Source: an uncultured bacterium (GTDB lineage Bacteria > Cyanobacteriota > Vampirovibrionia > Gastranaerophilales > Gastranaerophilaceae). Taken from it: DNA of 10,235 bases. The translations under genes and the position numbers were made by a program. The stretch lies in contig CALAWF010000063.1 in assembly GCA_937894665.1 (NCBI GenBank), positions 1 to 10,235 of the forward strand, given 5' to 3'. This document shows positions 1 to 6,303 of this stretch, in pieces (position 1 is the first letter of the stretch; the number at the start of each line of letters is the position of its first letter). The notes under the pieces are model-generated. The model had not been told where the DNA came from and made no database searches. It saw only the letters and a program-made list of their open reading frames with translations.

Positions 1-784
1 ATCCAGAAGCGTCATAATCAGGTGCAAGTTCAACAACATCTGCCCCAACAATATTAAAATCTTTCAAATACTTGAACCAACCAACAAGCTCATTAAAGCT
101 CATACCGCCAACTTCCGGAGTACCGGTTCCGGGCATGATGGAAGTGTCTAAACAATCTAAATCAACTGTTACAAAAATATTTTTCGTCTTTAGACTATCT
201 AAATCATCATAGTATTTGCATAATGTATTGTGACGAGCCATAAAGTCCCATTCTTCTTTCATTCCTGAACGAATGCCAATTTGCTTGATATTTTCAGGTT
301 TAATAAATTTTGAGATATGACGAATTACGGCACTATGGGACATTTCTTCACCCAAATACTCTTCTCGTAAATCAGTGTGAGCATCAAAATGAACAACAGC
401 TAAATCATCATAAAATTTAGATACGGCTTTTACTTCCGGTAATGTTACCAAATGTTCTCCCCCAATACCAAAAACTCTTTTTCCATCACGGTAAATATCC
501 TCAACATTTTGTTCAATCTGTTCAAGAGTTTTATAAGTATTGCCAATAGGGAATTCCAAATCTCCGGCATCGTGGAAATTTACATCTTCTAACTCTCTAT
601 CAAAAGCAGGAGAATATTCTTCCAACCCCCAACTAGCAAGACGAATTTGTTCCGGAGCGAACCTTGAGCCTGGACGATAAGAAACCGTACCGTCAAACGG
701 AAGTCCAAGCATTACAATATTTGCTGAATCATAATCAGGATTTTGAGCCATCCATGATCTATCTAAAAACGGTCCTCTTAGCAT
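1..784 (-). CDS. speB: Agmatinase (ureohydrolase family), 3' end outside the window
   Basis: The gene runs off the left edge; 261 residues are visible of roughly 290 usual for the family, so only the C-terminal tail is missing. The ureohydrolase family hydrolyses guanidino groups with a binuclear manganese centre; agmatinase converts agmatine to putrescine and urea in the cytosol. The metal ligands are visible: GGEH with His111, DAHTD at 134-138 (Asp134, His136, Asp138) and VDLDCLD with Asp208 and Asp210. Glu252 in VELAP is the conserved late acidic residue. The ATG at 782-784 follows an AAAGGAG ribosome site at good distance. The motif GTGTPEVGG (around 219-227) favours agmatinase over arginase, although formiminoglutamase or another ureohydrolase cannot be excluded by eye. 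It is native chromosomal sequence, immediately left of the transposon insertion. Confidence 0.9.
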   Translation of the reverse strand, partial: MLRGPFLDRSWMAQNPDYDSANIVMLGLPFDGTVSYRPGSRFAPEQIRLASWGLEEYSPAFDRELEDVNFHDAGDLEFPIGNTYKTLEQIEQNVEDIYRDGKRVFGIGGEHLVTLPEVKAVSKFYDDLAVVHFDAHTDLREEYLGEEMSHSAVIRHISKFIKPENIKQIGIRSGMKEEWDFMARHNTLCKYYDDLDSLKTKNIFVTVDLDCLDTSIMPGTGTPEVGGMSFNELVGWFKYLKDFNIVGADVVELAPDYDASG

Positions 785-818
785 AAAAATTCTCCTTTTA
801 TATCCCTAACTAAAGACC

Positions 819-848
819 ATTTTACTATAAAAGAGAGTATTTTTTCAA
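819..848 (-). promoter_or_regulatory. Probable promoter of the agmatinase gene
   Basis: On the minus strand a TTGAAA box (843-848) and a TAAAAT box (819-824) are separated by 18 bp, placing transcription start about 25-30 bases before the agmatinase start codon. The transposon's target duplication begins only 4 bp upstream of the -35 box, so the insertion appears to have spared this promoter. Confidence 0.5.
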
Positions 849-852
849 GCAA

Positions 853-860
853 ATAGAATT
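853..860. repeat. Left target-site duplication, ATAGAATT
   Basis: The 8 bases directly outside the left terminal inverted repeat are identical, in direct orientation, to those directly outside the right one (7847-7854). The match is exactly 8 bp: the next base on either side differs. IS1595-family elements duplicate 8 bp of target. Confidence 0.93.
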
Positions 861-889
861 GGGATTTATAAAGAAGTTTACACTAAATA
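861..889 (+). repeat. Left terminal inverted repeat of the transposon (29 bp)
   Basis: The sequence starts GGGATTTATAAAGAAG and ends TTTACACTAAATA. It is identical, base for base, to the reverse complement of 7818-7846. It marks the left end of the element; sequence to its left is native chromosome. Confidence 0.95.
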
Positions 890-980
890 GGGCTGAACCA
901 TAGTAAATACAATACTTTTAGCTGAAAAGTTTTTTGATTTTGGCACGAGAAAATTTTAGCAAATTTTTCTTCAAAAAAAT

Positions 981-1011
981 GTTAACTCAGGTAGGTACCT
1001 AAAAAGTTAGC
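981..1011. promoter_or_regulatory. Nested inverted repeat upstream of the DUF2130 gene, possible operator
   Basis: A perfect 10-bp palindrome, TAGGTACCTA (992-1001), sits between an outer near-match pair GTTAACT (981-987) and AGTTAGC (1005-1011), which pair at 6 of 7 positions. It lies 30-60 bases before the DUF2130 start codon, where a repressor site or a leader hairpin would sit. No convincing -35/-10 pair was found between the left transposon end and this site. Confidence 0.35.
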
Positions 1012-1040
1012 AACAGTAAAAAATCTGAAAGGAAGAAAAA

Positions 1041-2333
1041 ATGAACGAAATTAAATGTCCAAAATGTGGTGAAAAATTCTCTATTGATGAAACACAATAT
1101 GCCTCTATTGTAAAACAAGTTAAAGACAAAGAATTTATTAAAGACTTGAAAAACATAGAAGTTCAATTTGAAAAAGAGAAAAAGAATCTACTACAATTAA
1201 CAAAATTGGAACTTGAAAAAGAATTCAACAAAGAATTAACTAACAAAGATTCTGAAATATCTGAATTAAAATCCAAAATTGAATCAGCACAAGCAACCTT
1301 TGCATCAAAACTTAAAGAATTGGTTGCACAAAAAGATAAAGAATCTAGTGAGCTTAAAAATAAGTTAGCAACTTTTAATAAGGATAAAGACCTCGAAATT
1401 GCAAACCTTATGACAGATATGAGTAATAAATTAGCAAGCCAAGAAAACTTTATTTTGAAACTTACTAATGAAAGTGAGCTAGCAGAAAAAGAACACAAAC
1501 TCCAAGAACAATCTCTCAAAGAAAAATATGAAGCCCAATTGAGATTCAAAGACGAAGAAATTGAACGTTACAAAGATTTCAAAACTAAACTTTCAACAAA
1601 AATGGTTGGAGAAAGTCTTGAGCAACATTGTGAAATTGAGTTCAATAAACTTCGTGCAACTGGATTTCAGAATGCCTATTTTGAAAAAGATAATGATGCA
1701 AAAAGTGGAAGTAAGGGTGATTATATCTACCGTGATAAAGATTCTGAAGGCGGAGAATTTATCTCAATTATGTTTGAGATGAAGAATGAAATGGATACAA
1801 CTTCTGCGAAAAAGAAAAATGAAGATTTCTTGAAAGAGTTGGATAAAGACCGAAGGGAAAAGAATTGTGAGTATGCTGTTCTTGTTTCAATGTTGGAACC
1901 GGAAAGTGATTTATATAATGCCGGAATTGTAGATGTTTCTCATAAATATCCAAAGATGTATGTAATCCGACCTCAGTTCTTCATTCCGATAATTACCTTG
2001 TTAAGAAATGCCGCGTTGAATTCACTTGAATACAGAAAAGAACTTTCTTTGATAAGAACACAGAATATTGATATTTCTAACTTTGAAACTGCGATGAATG
2101 ATTTTAAAACTAAATTTTCAAAGAATTATGAAATAGCAAGTAGAAAGTTCAAAACAGCGATTGATGAAATTGATAAAACTATCGACCATTTGCAAAAGAC
2201 AAAAGAAGCGTTGTTATCTTCAGAAAATAATTTGAGGTTGGCAAATAATAAGGCGGAAGATTTAAGTATAAAGAAGCTGACGAAAAATAATCCGACTATG
2301 CAAGAGAAATTTGCTAAATTAAAAGTAATGTAG
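1041..2333 (+). CDS. DUF2130 family protein: zinc-ribbon start, coiled coil, PD-(D/E)XK-like domain
   Basis: This 430-residue protein begins with one CPKCG motif (Cys6, Cys9), half of a zinc ribbon. A long Lys/Glu-rich coiled coil follows from about residue 25 to 185, then the DUF2130 domain to about residue 340 and a second helical stretch at the C-terminus. Within the domain, Glu191, the GSKGD motif ending in Asp227, and FEMK with Glu246 and Lys248 have the spacing of a PD-(D/E)XK nuclease core, so nucleic-acid cleavage is plausible; this is inferred from motifs. The cellular role of the family is not known to me. GGAAG precedes the ATG at a normal distance. It is the first cargo gene, transcribed inward from the left end and closed by a strong hairpin terminator. 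Base composition resembles its neighbours. Confidence 0.85.
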   Translation: MNEIKCPKCGEKFSIDETQYASIVKQVKDKEFIKDLKNIEVQFEKEKKNLLQLTKLELEKEFNKELTNKDSEISELKSKIESAQATFASKLKELVAQKDKESSELKNKLATFNKDKDLEIANLMTDMSNKLASQENFILKLTNESELAEKEHKLQEQSLKEKYEAQLRFKDEEIERYKDFKTKLSTKMVGESLEQHCEIEFNKLRATGFQNAYFEKDNDAKSGSKGDYIYRDKDSEGGEFISIMFEMKNEMDTTSAKKKNEDFLKELDKDRREKNCEYAVLVSMLEPESDLYNAGIVDVSHKYPKMYVIRPQFFIPIITLLRNAALNSLEYRKELSLIRTQNIDISNFETAMNDFKTKFSKNYEIASRKFKTAIDEIDKTIDHLQKTKEALLSSENNLRLANNKAEDLSIKKLTKNNPTMQEKFAKLKVM

Positions 2334-2348
2334 AATAAAAAAAGAACT

Positions 2349-2385
2349 AAAAACACTCAACAAGAATAACATGTTGAGTGTTTTT
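2349..2385. terminator. Bidirectional intrinsic terminator between the DUF2130 gene and the zinc-ribbon operon
   Basis: A perfect 14-bp stem (AAAAACACTCAACA, 2349-2362, with 2372-2385) encloses a 9-base loop. A T-run follows the stem on the plus strand, and the A-rich left side gives a T-rich tail on the minus strand. The genes on either side are convergent, so it can end both transcripts. Confidence 0.85.
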
Positions 2386-2432
2386 ATATAAAAGCCTAGC
2401 CTTTATTTCCTTTCTTTTACTATCACAAAACT

Positions 2433-3533
2433 TTAATCACTAATCAATACTTCTGAAGCCTTCTCTAAATCTTCATTCCATTTATAATTATGTTTTTTCA
2501 ATGCTTCGTAGCATTTATTTATAGTTGTGTATAGTTCTGTGGTTTTATCTGCTTTTTGTAAGAATAATTCATACCCTTTTCTTGATTCTGCATCTAAAAA
2601 GCCATTATTATCTTCAAAACCATTCAGTACTAAAGCCTCAGCAAACATTTTTATATCGTCATCTATCTTATTGTTCAATTTAAAATTTGGATACTTTTTC
2701 TCAAAGTCTTGCCATTCAATTATCCATTCAGCAATAGAAGTTGATTTTGCTGAAACAACCCCATCTATATAAAAATCATATTCTCCAAGTTCTTTCTGTA
2801 TTTTATGCTGTATTCTTAAGTAATCGACACAATCATTTGACAAATAACTGGCATATTTTTCTTGTAAATATTCATAGTTAGGAACAGCGGTAAATATTCC
2901 CTCTCCTGAATAAACCATTTTCACCATAGGCGTTTGAGGATTCGTAATTTTTAGTTTTATATCGAAGTATGTTCCAAATTTATCATGAACTTCTTTTGTT
3001 GTCGGAGTTAATTCAACATCTTCAAAGTAACCTGTTTTCCCTTGTTCAAAACCTTCATATAATAAAAACATACCAGAAACTTCATCTATATAATTTCCTT
3101 CAGAATCCATTTTAGGAGTATTAAAGACATCTAAATAGTAATTTAGATTTTCTAAATATTTTAAAAACACTTTATCTTTATCATAAGTTAAATGAACAGA
3201 ACTTAAAAATGTTTTGAGTTGTTTTTCTTGAGAATTTATTAGTTCTAGGACCATATTTGCTTTTAAAAAACTGTGTTCCGGTTGTATATCCTCATGCTCA
3301 TGTATCGTGTTTTGCGTACTATATATTTCATAACAAATAGGGCTAGAGATAATTACTAATGAAGCTAGAACTATTCCTATTGTATAAAGCACCCTTTTAC
3401 TAATATGAGGCATCTGAAAACTTTTTCTTTGGGAATCATTATTTTCTATAAATTCCCCACAGTAACGACATTTTATCGCAATAGCTTTTATTTCTTTCCC
3501 ACAATAAGGGCACTTTTTCATATCAGGATTCAT
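2433..3533 (-). CDS. Zinc-ribbon membrane protein of unknown function (N-terminal ribbon, large outer domain)
   Basis: I do not recognise the family beyond its layout. The 366-residue protein opens with a complete CxxC...CxxC zinc ribbon (Cys8, Cys11, Cys22, Cys25), followed by a single hydrophobic helix at about 46-70, then about 295 residues without further membrane segments. The likely topology is ribbon inside and main domain outside the membrane, but this is inferred. The first of two nearby ATGs is preferred: AGAGGAG lies at workable distance from it and farther from the second (residue 5). The ribosome site lies in the last codons of the upstream gene, whose stop is 5 bases before this start, so the two are co-transcribed and probably translationally coupled. 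Possible roles include sensing or envelope stress; no enzyme motif is visible. Confidence 0.8.
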   Translation of the reverse strand: MNPDMKKCPYCGKEIKAIAIKCRYCGEFIENNDSQRKSFQMPHISKRVLYTIGIVLASLVIISSPICYEIYSTQNTIHEHEDIQPEHSFLKANMVLELINSQEKQLKTFLSSVHLTYDKDKVFLKYLENLNYYLDVFNTPKMDSEGNYIDEVSGMFLLYEGFEQGKTGYFEDVELTPTTKEVHDKFGTYFDIKLKITNPQTPMVKMVYSGEGIFTAVPNYEYLQEKYASYLSNDCVDYLRIQHKIQKELGEYDFYIDGVVSAKSTSIAEWIIEWQDFEKKYPNFKLNNKIDDDIKMFAEALVLNGFEDNNGFLDAESRKGYELFLQKADKTTELYTTINKCYEALKKHNYKWNEDLEKASEVLISD

Positions 3534-3538
3534 GTTAG

Positions 3539-3940
3539 TTATTCTCCTCTACTCAACAACTTCTCACCACAAAATGGACATGTTTCAGTATTCGTAGGAA
3601 TTTTTTCTCCACAATATGGACAAATTACGATTTGAGGTTTTGAATGTTGTAGTTCGGGTTTATTTAGTTGAGACTCGTAATTTTCATTTTTTGGACGAGT
3701 GTTTTCTTCAATCTGGTGTAACGTTGCTCTAACATCAATTACGCAAAATAATAACCACGCAACAGCAATTATAAGAGGAATTCCCGCTAAAAGTACAATA
3801 GCCGCAAACACTCCTTGGTCATTTATACTTAAGGAATAAGCAGACCATATCGTTGCAACAAGAGCAATAAAAATAATCCCTTCAATCCAACAATCCCCAA
3901 TCCATAAAATTGAACGATTAAGCCATGATGTCTTTTTCAT
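3539..3940 (-). CDS. Small two-helix membrane protein with C-terminal zinc ribbon
   Basis: This is a 133-residue protein of unknown function. Two hydrophobic helices lie at about 17-36 and 44-68. A hydrophilic linker follows, then a C-terminal zinc ribbon CPYC-x10-CPFC (Cys107, Cys110, Cys121, Cys124), probably cytoplasmic. An ATG 13 codons farther upstream at 3979 is open in frame but has no ribosome site, while the ATG at 3938-3940 is preceded by AAAGGGGG at 5 bases, so the shorter form is chosen. It is the first gene of a two-gene operon with the larger zinc-ribbon protein. Its ribbon is at the opposite end of the chain from its partner's, so both ribbons may face the cytoplasm and act together. 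It is divergent from the XRE regulator, which probably controls it. Confidence 0.78.
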   Translation of the reverse strand: MKKTSWLNRSILWIGDCWIEGIIFIALVATIWSAYSLSINDQGVFAAIVLLAGIPLIIAVAWLLFCVIDVRATLHQIEENTRPKNENYESQLNKPELQHSKPQIVICPYCGEKIPTNTETCPFCGEKLLSRGE

Positions 3941-3945
3941 ATTAA

Positions 3946-3953
3946 CCCCCTTT
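3946..3953 (-). promoter_or_regulatory. Ribosome binding site that fixes the start at 3940
   Basis: AAAGGGGG on the minus strand lies 5 bases before the ATG at 3938-3940. The alternative in-frame ATG at 3979 has no such site, so the true protein lacks the first 13 residues of the longest open frame. Confidence 0.75.
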
Positions 3954-3994
3954 CTAATTATACCTTTAATTGAGTCCATTTTATTCTTGAATAA

Positions 3995-4024
3995 TTATTA
4001 CCATAAATCTCAAATACTTGTCAA
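3995..4024 (-). promoter_or_regulatory. Candidate promoter of the zinc-ribbon operon
   Basis: A perfect TTGACA box on the minus strand (4019-4024) is followed after 18 bp by TAATAA (3995-4000). The -35 box overlaps that of the divergent XRE gene almost base for base, so one bound protein could affect both. Confidence 0.5.
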
Positions 4025-4080
4025 GTTTTACAACATACTAATATATTTTCCTAGTTAATCTTGCGGTGTATCTTATCAAG
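4016..4080. promoter_or_regulatory. Possible operator pair for the XRE regulator
   Basis: A perfect odd palindrome, ACTTGTCAAGT (4016-4026), sits on the overlapping -35 boxes. A near copy, CTTATCAAG (4072-4080), matching 8 of 9 core bases, lies between the XRE promoter and its ribosome site. Such paired palindromes around a divergent XRE gene are typical of autoregulation. Binding is inferred. Confidence 0.45.
4018..4047 (+). promoter_or_regulatory. Candidate promoter of the XRE regulator gene
   Basis: TTGTCA (4018-4023) and TATATT (4042-4047) are spaced by 18 bp, about 65 bases before the regulator's start codon. The -35 box is shared with the divergent promoter. Confidence 0.45.
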
Positions 4081-4112
4081 AATTTTACGGAAAATTAGAA
4101 AGGTAGGTTGTC

Positions 4113-4451
4113 ATGAACACAGAAAATCAACTAGGCGCAAAAATTAAATTTCTTCGTAAATCAATGGGCTACACTCAACAACAGCTTGCAGAACTTGCAA
4201 ACATTGACGACAAACACTTGTCAAAAATAGAAAATGGTATTCATGAACCTAGTTTCAAAACTTTACAAAGTCTTTCTAAAGTTTTGAATTTTGACCTGTT
4301 AAATATGGGTGCTACTCCACAAGAAAATAACCTCCTCATTCAAAATCATATTTACCAAAAAGCTATGAAAATCCTTAATTCTGCCAAATCAGAGAAAGAG
4401 CTCCAAAATTATTATGATGCTCTAAAACTAGCAAACAGACTTATGAAATAA
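4113..4451 (+). CDS. XRE-family helix-turn-helix transcriptional regulator
   Basis: This 112-residue protein has a Cro/C1-type helix-turn-helix at about residues 8-62, with the standard pattern (KIKFLRKSMGYTQQQLAE, then IDDKHLSKIENG as the turn and recognition helix, and PSFKTLQSLSKVL). The C-terminal 45 residues are helical and probably mediate dimer formation. Proteins of this type repress or activate nearby promoters by binding palindromes. AAAGGTAGG precedes the ATG. The gene diverges from the zinc-ribbon operon across a 172-bp region holding overlapping -35 boxes and two similar palindromes, so it most likely controls itself and that operon. It is convergent with the phage-tail-like module. 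A similar ACTTGTCA element occurs between that module and the transposase, so control of element movement is possible but unproven. Confidence 0.88.
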   Translation: MNTENQLGAKIKFLRKSMGYTQQQLAELANIDDKHLSKIENGIHEPSFKTLQSLSKVLNFDLLNMGATPQENNLLIQNHIYQKAMKILNSAKSEKELQNYYDALKLANRLMK

Positions 4452-4461
4452 ATCTGTTTGC
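4431..4461 (+). terminator. Weak candidate terminator at the end of the XRE gene
   Basis: GCAAACAGA (4431-4439) pairs with TCTGTTTGC (4453-4461) around a 13-base loop containing the stop codon. There is no immediate T-run, only a short one about 15 bases later, so termination by this hairpin is uncertain. Confidence 0.3.
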
Positions 4462-4473
4462 ATAAATTGGTTG

Positions 4474-4710
4474 CTATTTTTCTTCGGAACTTTTTAGCTC
4501 AATTTCTTCAAAATTCTCTTGTGAGATATTATTTGTAAGAATTACTGAATCTAATGTTTCTCCGGTATTTTTGTTTTTAAGTTGTTTATTTTCATCTGGG
4601 TATAAAATGTGTATTTCTTCAGTAACGGTTATGTTGTCTGGCTTAAAACCACACCAGATACCACTAATTCCGTCTTCTCTTATACCTTTATATGTTGTTC
4701 TAATTTCCAT
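4474..4710 (-). CDS. Small protein of the phage-tail-like module, unknown function
   Basis: This 78-residue acidic protein has no membrane segment and no motif that I can name. It starts MEIRTTYKGIREDGISGIWCGF and includes a stretch around ILYPDENKQLKNKNTGE. Its ribosome site AAGGAGG overlaps the stop codon of the upstream leucine-rich-repeat gene, and the start follows 9 bases after that stop, so it is the last gene of a coupled three-gene unit. Small proteins of this kind often follow tail-fibre genes in gut phages as accessory or assembly factors; that role is an inference from position. It ends convergent with the XRE gene, leaving only 22 bases between the two. Confidence 0.7.
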   Translation of the reverse strand: MEIRTTYKGIREDGISGIWCGFKPDNITVTEEIHILYPDENKQLKNKNTGETLDSVILTNNISQENFEEIELKSSEEK

Positions 4711-4719
4711 ATATCCTCC

Positions 4720-5763
4720 TTATGTTGTTGCTGGTAAATCAAATAGTACTGTAGTATTCGTACCACCAAAGCCTCTTGTTACATCTGACCAAGAACCAAT
4801 TACACTCTCAAGGTTAGATGGGAAGTGTACCGTACAGCCCGTTACACCCGTGAGCATGAAATTAAACTGATTGGTATAATGACTAAAGGATTTTGAAGTC
4901 AATGCTGGAAAGTTTAGTATACTTAGGATTTTACAACCAGAAAATGCCTGAATAAATCCCTCCCCCGCAATAGTTGTTAAACTACTCAAATCTACTGATT
5001 GTAACTTATCGCATTGAGAAAAACAACTAGACATTCCTTTATTACCCACAGTTGTTAAACTACTCAAATTCACTGTTTGTAACTGCCGGCATTGAGAAAA
5101 ACAAGTAGACATCCCCCTAGTATTCACAGTTGTTAAACTACTCAAATTTATTGATTGTAACTTATCGCATTGAGAAAAACAACTAGTCATTCCACCAGTA
5201 CCCACAGTTGTTAAACTACTTAAATCTACGGATGTTAATCGAATACACAAATTAAAAGTGTCTTGCAGACTGGAAACAGTCACGGTTTTAAGATTACTTA
5301 AATCTACAGATGTTAATGATGTACACTGTTCAAAAGCAGACGTTAAGCTATTTGTGGAAAGTTCAGTTAAATTACTTAGTTCCACAGAGGTTAAAACATA
5401 ACACCCATATAAAGCGTAGGCTAAAGCCCCTTCAAACACTGTGTTAACGTCTTCAGGTAAAGTAAATTTATTGTAGTGCGTATTTACTACCCGGAATAAA
5501 CCATTCTCAATCACACGTGGTATGTAGCCAACCACATTAACATTTGCACTAGCATAGTTAGTAACATCATGTGTACCATTTTCTGTAATACTAATTGTTC
5601 CACTTGGTGTAATACCAGTTGAAATATTATCAATAGCAGTAGCATAAGTTGTAATATCTCCGGTAGGTGTTTGTCCTTTGTTTACTATTGATGTTTTTAT
5701 ATTTGATAAAGAAGTTTTTACAGTAGTTAACTTCTCTTCTATTGTTTTTGTCGTATCTGCCAC
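4720..5763 (-). CDS. Phage tail-fibre-like protein with BspA-type leucine-rich repeats
   Basis: The gene encodes 347 residues. The N-terminal 80 residues contain a helical start, the pattern TPTGDITTYATAIDNI (33-48) and ISITENGTHDVTNYASANV (57-75), both reminiscent of tail-fibre proteins in phages of gut bacteria. Residues 118-300 form BspA-like leucine-rich repeats of 26 residues each, with the unit LTSVDLSSLTTVG...CFSQC; this type of domain binds proteins or host surfaces. The C-terminal 45 residues are non-repetitive. There is no signal peptide, consistent with a phage structural origin rather than a secreted adhesin. The start is GTG, chosen because AAAGGAG lies 8 bases before it inside the end of the preceding gene, whose stop is 3 bases away. 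It is the middle gene of a three-gene module. Receptor binding is the inferred role. Confidence 0.8.
   Translation of the reverse strand: MADTTKTIEEKLTTVKTSLSNIKTSIVNKGQTPTGDITTYATAIDNISTGITPSGTISITENGTHDVTNYASANVNVVGYIPRVIENGLFRVVNTHYNKFTLPEDVNTVFEGALAYALYGCYVLTSVELSNLTELSTNSLTSAFEQCTSLTSVDLSNLKTVTVSSLQDTFNLCIRLTSVDLSSLTTVGTGGMTSCFSQCDKLQSINLSSLTTVNTRGMSTCFSQCRQLQTVNLSSLTTVGNKGMSSCFSQCDKLQSVDLSSLTTIAGEGFIQAFSGCKILSILNFPALTSKSFSHYTNQFNFMLTGVTGCTVHFPSNLESVIGSWSDVTRGFGGTNTTVLFDLPATT
4973..5284 (-). repeat. 78-bp tandem repeats inside the leucine-rich-repeat gene
   Basis: On the plus strand the string GTTGTTAAACTACT recurs at 4973, 5051, 5129 and 5207, exactly 78 bp apart. Weaker units continue in the same phase at 5285 and 5363. 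Each unit encodes 26 residues. By hand comparison the first and third units differ at about 7 of 78 positions, while the second differs from each at about 14, which suggests duplication of a two-unit block or patchy gene conversion. Confidence 0.92.
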
Positions 5764-5766
5764 TGT

Positions 5767-6084
5767 TTATTCTCCTTTAATAATTGTATCTAGTGTTGTG
5801 TCAATATCACCAATAGTAGAATCTACTTCATTGATAGAACCAACGATAGTTTTATTTGTTGTGTTTAATGTTTCAACTTCAGTATTATTTACAAAATCCA
5901 TCAAACTTATCTCTGTTCCGCCAGCACCGCCACCCTGTTCAACAAGCTCATCAATTTTTGCTTTTAAATCTAACAAAGTAGTCTCAATTTCTTCATTCTG
6001 TTCATTATTAGCCTTTAAAATCTTAGAATTTACTAAGTTAATAATCGCATTTCCTAAATTTACAATAGTGTCTTGAAGTGCCAT
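5767..6084 (-). CDS. Small phage-tail-like structural protein with coiled coil
   Basis: This 105-residue protein has a helical, coiled-coil N-terminal half (about 5-50), a glycine-rich hinge GGGAGG (51-56), and a C-terminal half with TTNKTIVGSINEVDSTIGDIDTTLDTII (about 75-102). Strings of the form KTIVGAINE and GDIDTALDTII are common in tail-associated proteins of gut phages, which is the basis for the call. It begins with ATG preceded by AAGGA. Its last codons carry the ribosome site of the leucine-rich-repeat gene, so it leads the three-gene module. No tube, sheath, capsid or lysis gene is present, so this is an isolated fibre-like module, not a prophage. Confidence 0.65.
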   Translation of the reverse strand: MALQDTIVNLGNAIINLVNSKILKANNEQNEEIETTLLDLKAKIDELVEQGGGAGGTEISLMDFVNNTEVETLNTTNKTIVGSINEVDSTIGDIDTTLDTIIKGE

Positions 6085-6162
6085 ATCCCTGTATCCTTTT
6101 CTTTCTGCATTAAGTAGCTCAAAGAAAAATATAAGAAAGAACTGATTAAATTGAGGTCATTT

Positions 6163-6186
6163 AAACTTGTCATAATTTACAAGTTT
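6163..6186. promoter_or_regulatory. Inverted repeat between the phage-like module and the transposase
   Basis: AAACTTGT (6163-6170) and ACAAGTTT (6179-6186) form a perfect 8-bp inverted repeat with an 8-base spacer. The left arm with its following bases reads ACTTGTCA, identical to the core at the XRE promoter (4016-4023). It may be an operator affecting the divergent module and transposase genes. The rest of the 297-base gap between these genes shows no gene. Confidence 0.35.
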
Positions 6187-6283
6187 TTCCTCTCAAAAAT
6201 AGTTGACTCTGTAGTTTATATTACGAAATCTTTACAAGAAAATATTTGTACTAGAGATATACACTATCCTCTCAAAGACGCTA

Positions 6284-6289
6284 TATAAT
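6284..6289 (+). promoter_or_regulatory. Candidate -10 box for the transposase
   Basis: A perfect TATAAT stands about 95 bases before the transposase ATG and about 15 bases before an AAAGGAG site. No good -35 hexamer lies at the right distance (ACACTA at 6261-6266 is poor), which would fit a weak or activated promoter. Confidence 0.3.
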
Positions 6290-6303
6290 TAGAAAACCAG
6301 ATA

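Noticed and set aside
941..960. Sigma-54-type promoter: TGGCACG resembles a -24 box
   Set aside because: The GC of the supposed -12 element is 15 bases from the GG instead of 10, so the spacing rules it out.
1163..1549. 128-residue open frame on the minus strand within the DUF2130 gene
   Set aside because: It is the antisense of the Lys/Glu-rich coiled coil, giving a Ser/Leu/Phe-rich product with no ribosome site.
3957..3962. Perfect TATAAT on the minus strand before the zinc-ribbon operon
   Set aside because: Transcription would begin at or inside the ribosome binding site, and no -35 box is found at the right distance.
4973..5284. CRISPR array or diversity-generating retroelement target
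   Set aside because: The repeats are in-frame protein repeats with no unique spacers; no Cas, reverse transcriptase or template repeat is present.
5678..6076. 132-residue open frame on the plus strand across the phage-like genes
   Set aside because: It is a low-complexity Ser/Val/Ile antisense shadow of two genes that have good ribosome sites and family-like sequence.
4474..6084. Degraded prophage
   Set aside because: No capsid, terminase, tail tube, lysis or integrase genes are present, and the module is inside a transposon with intact ends.
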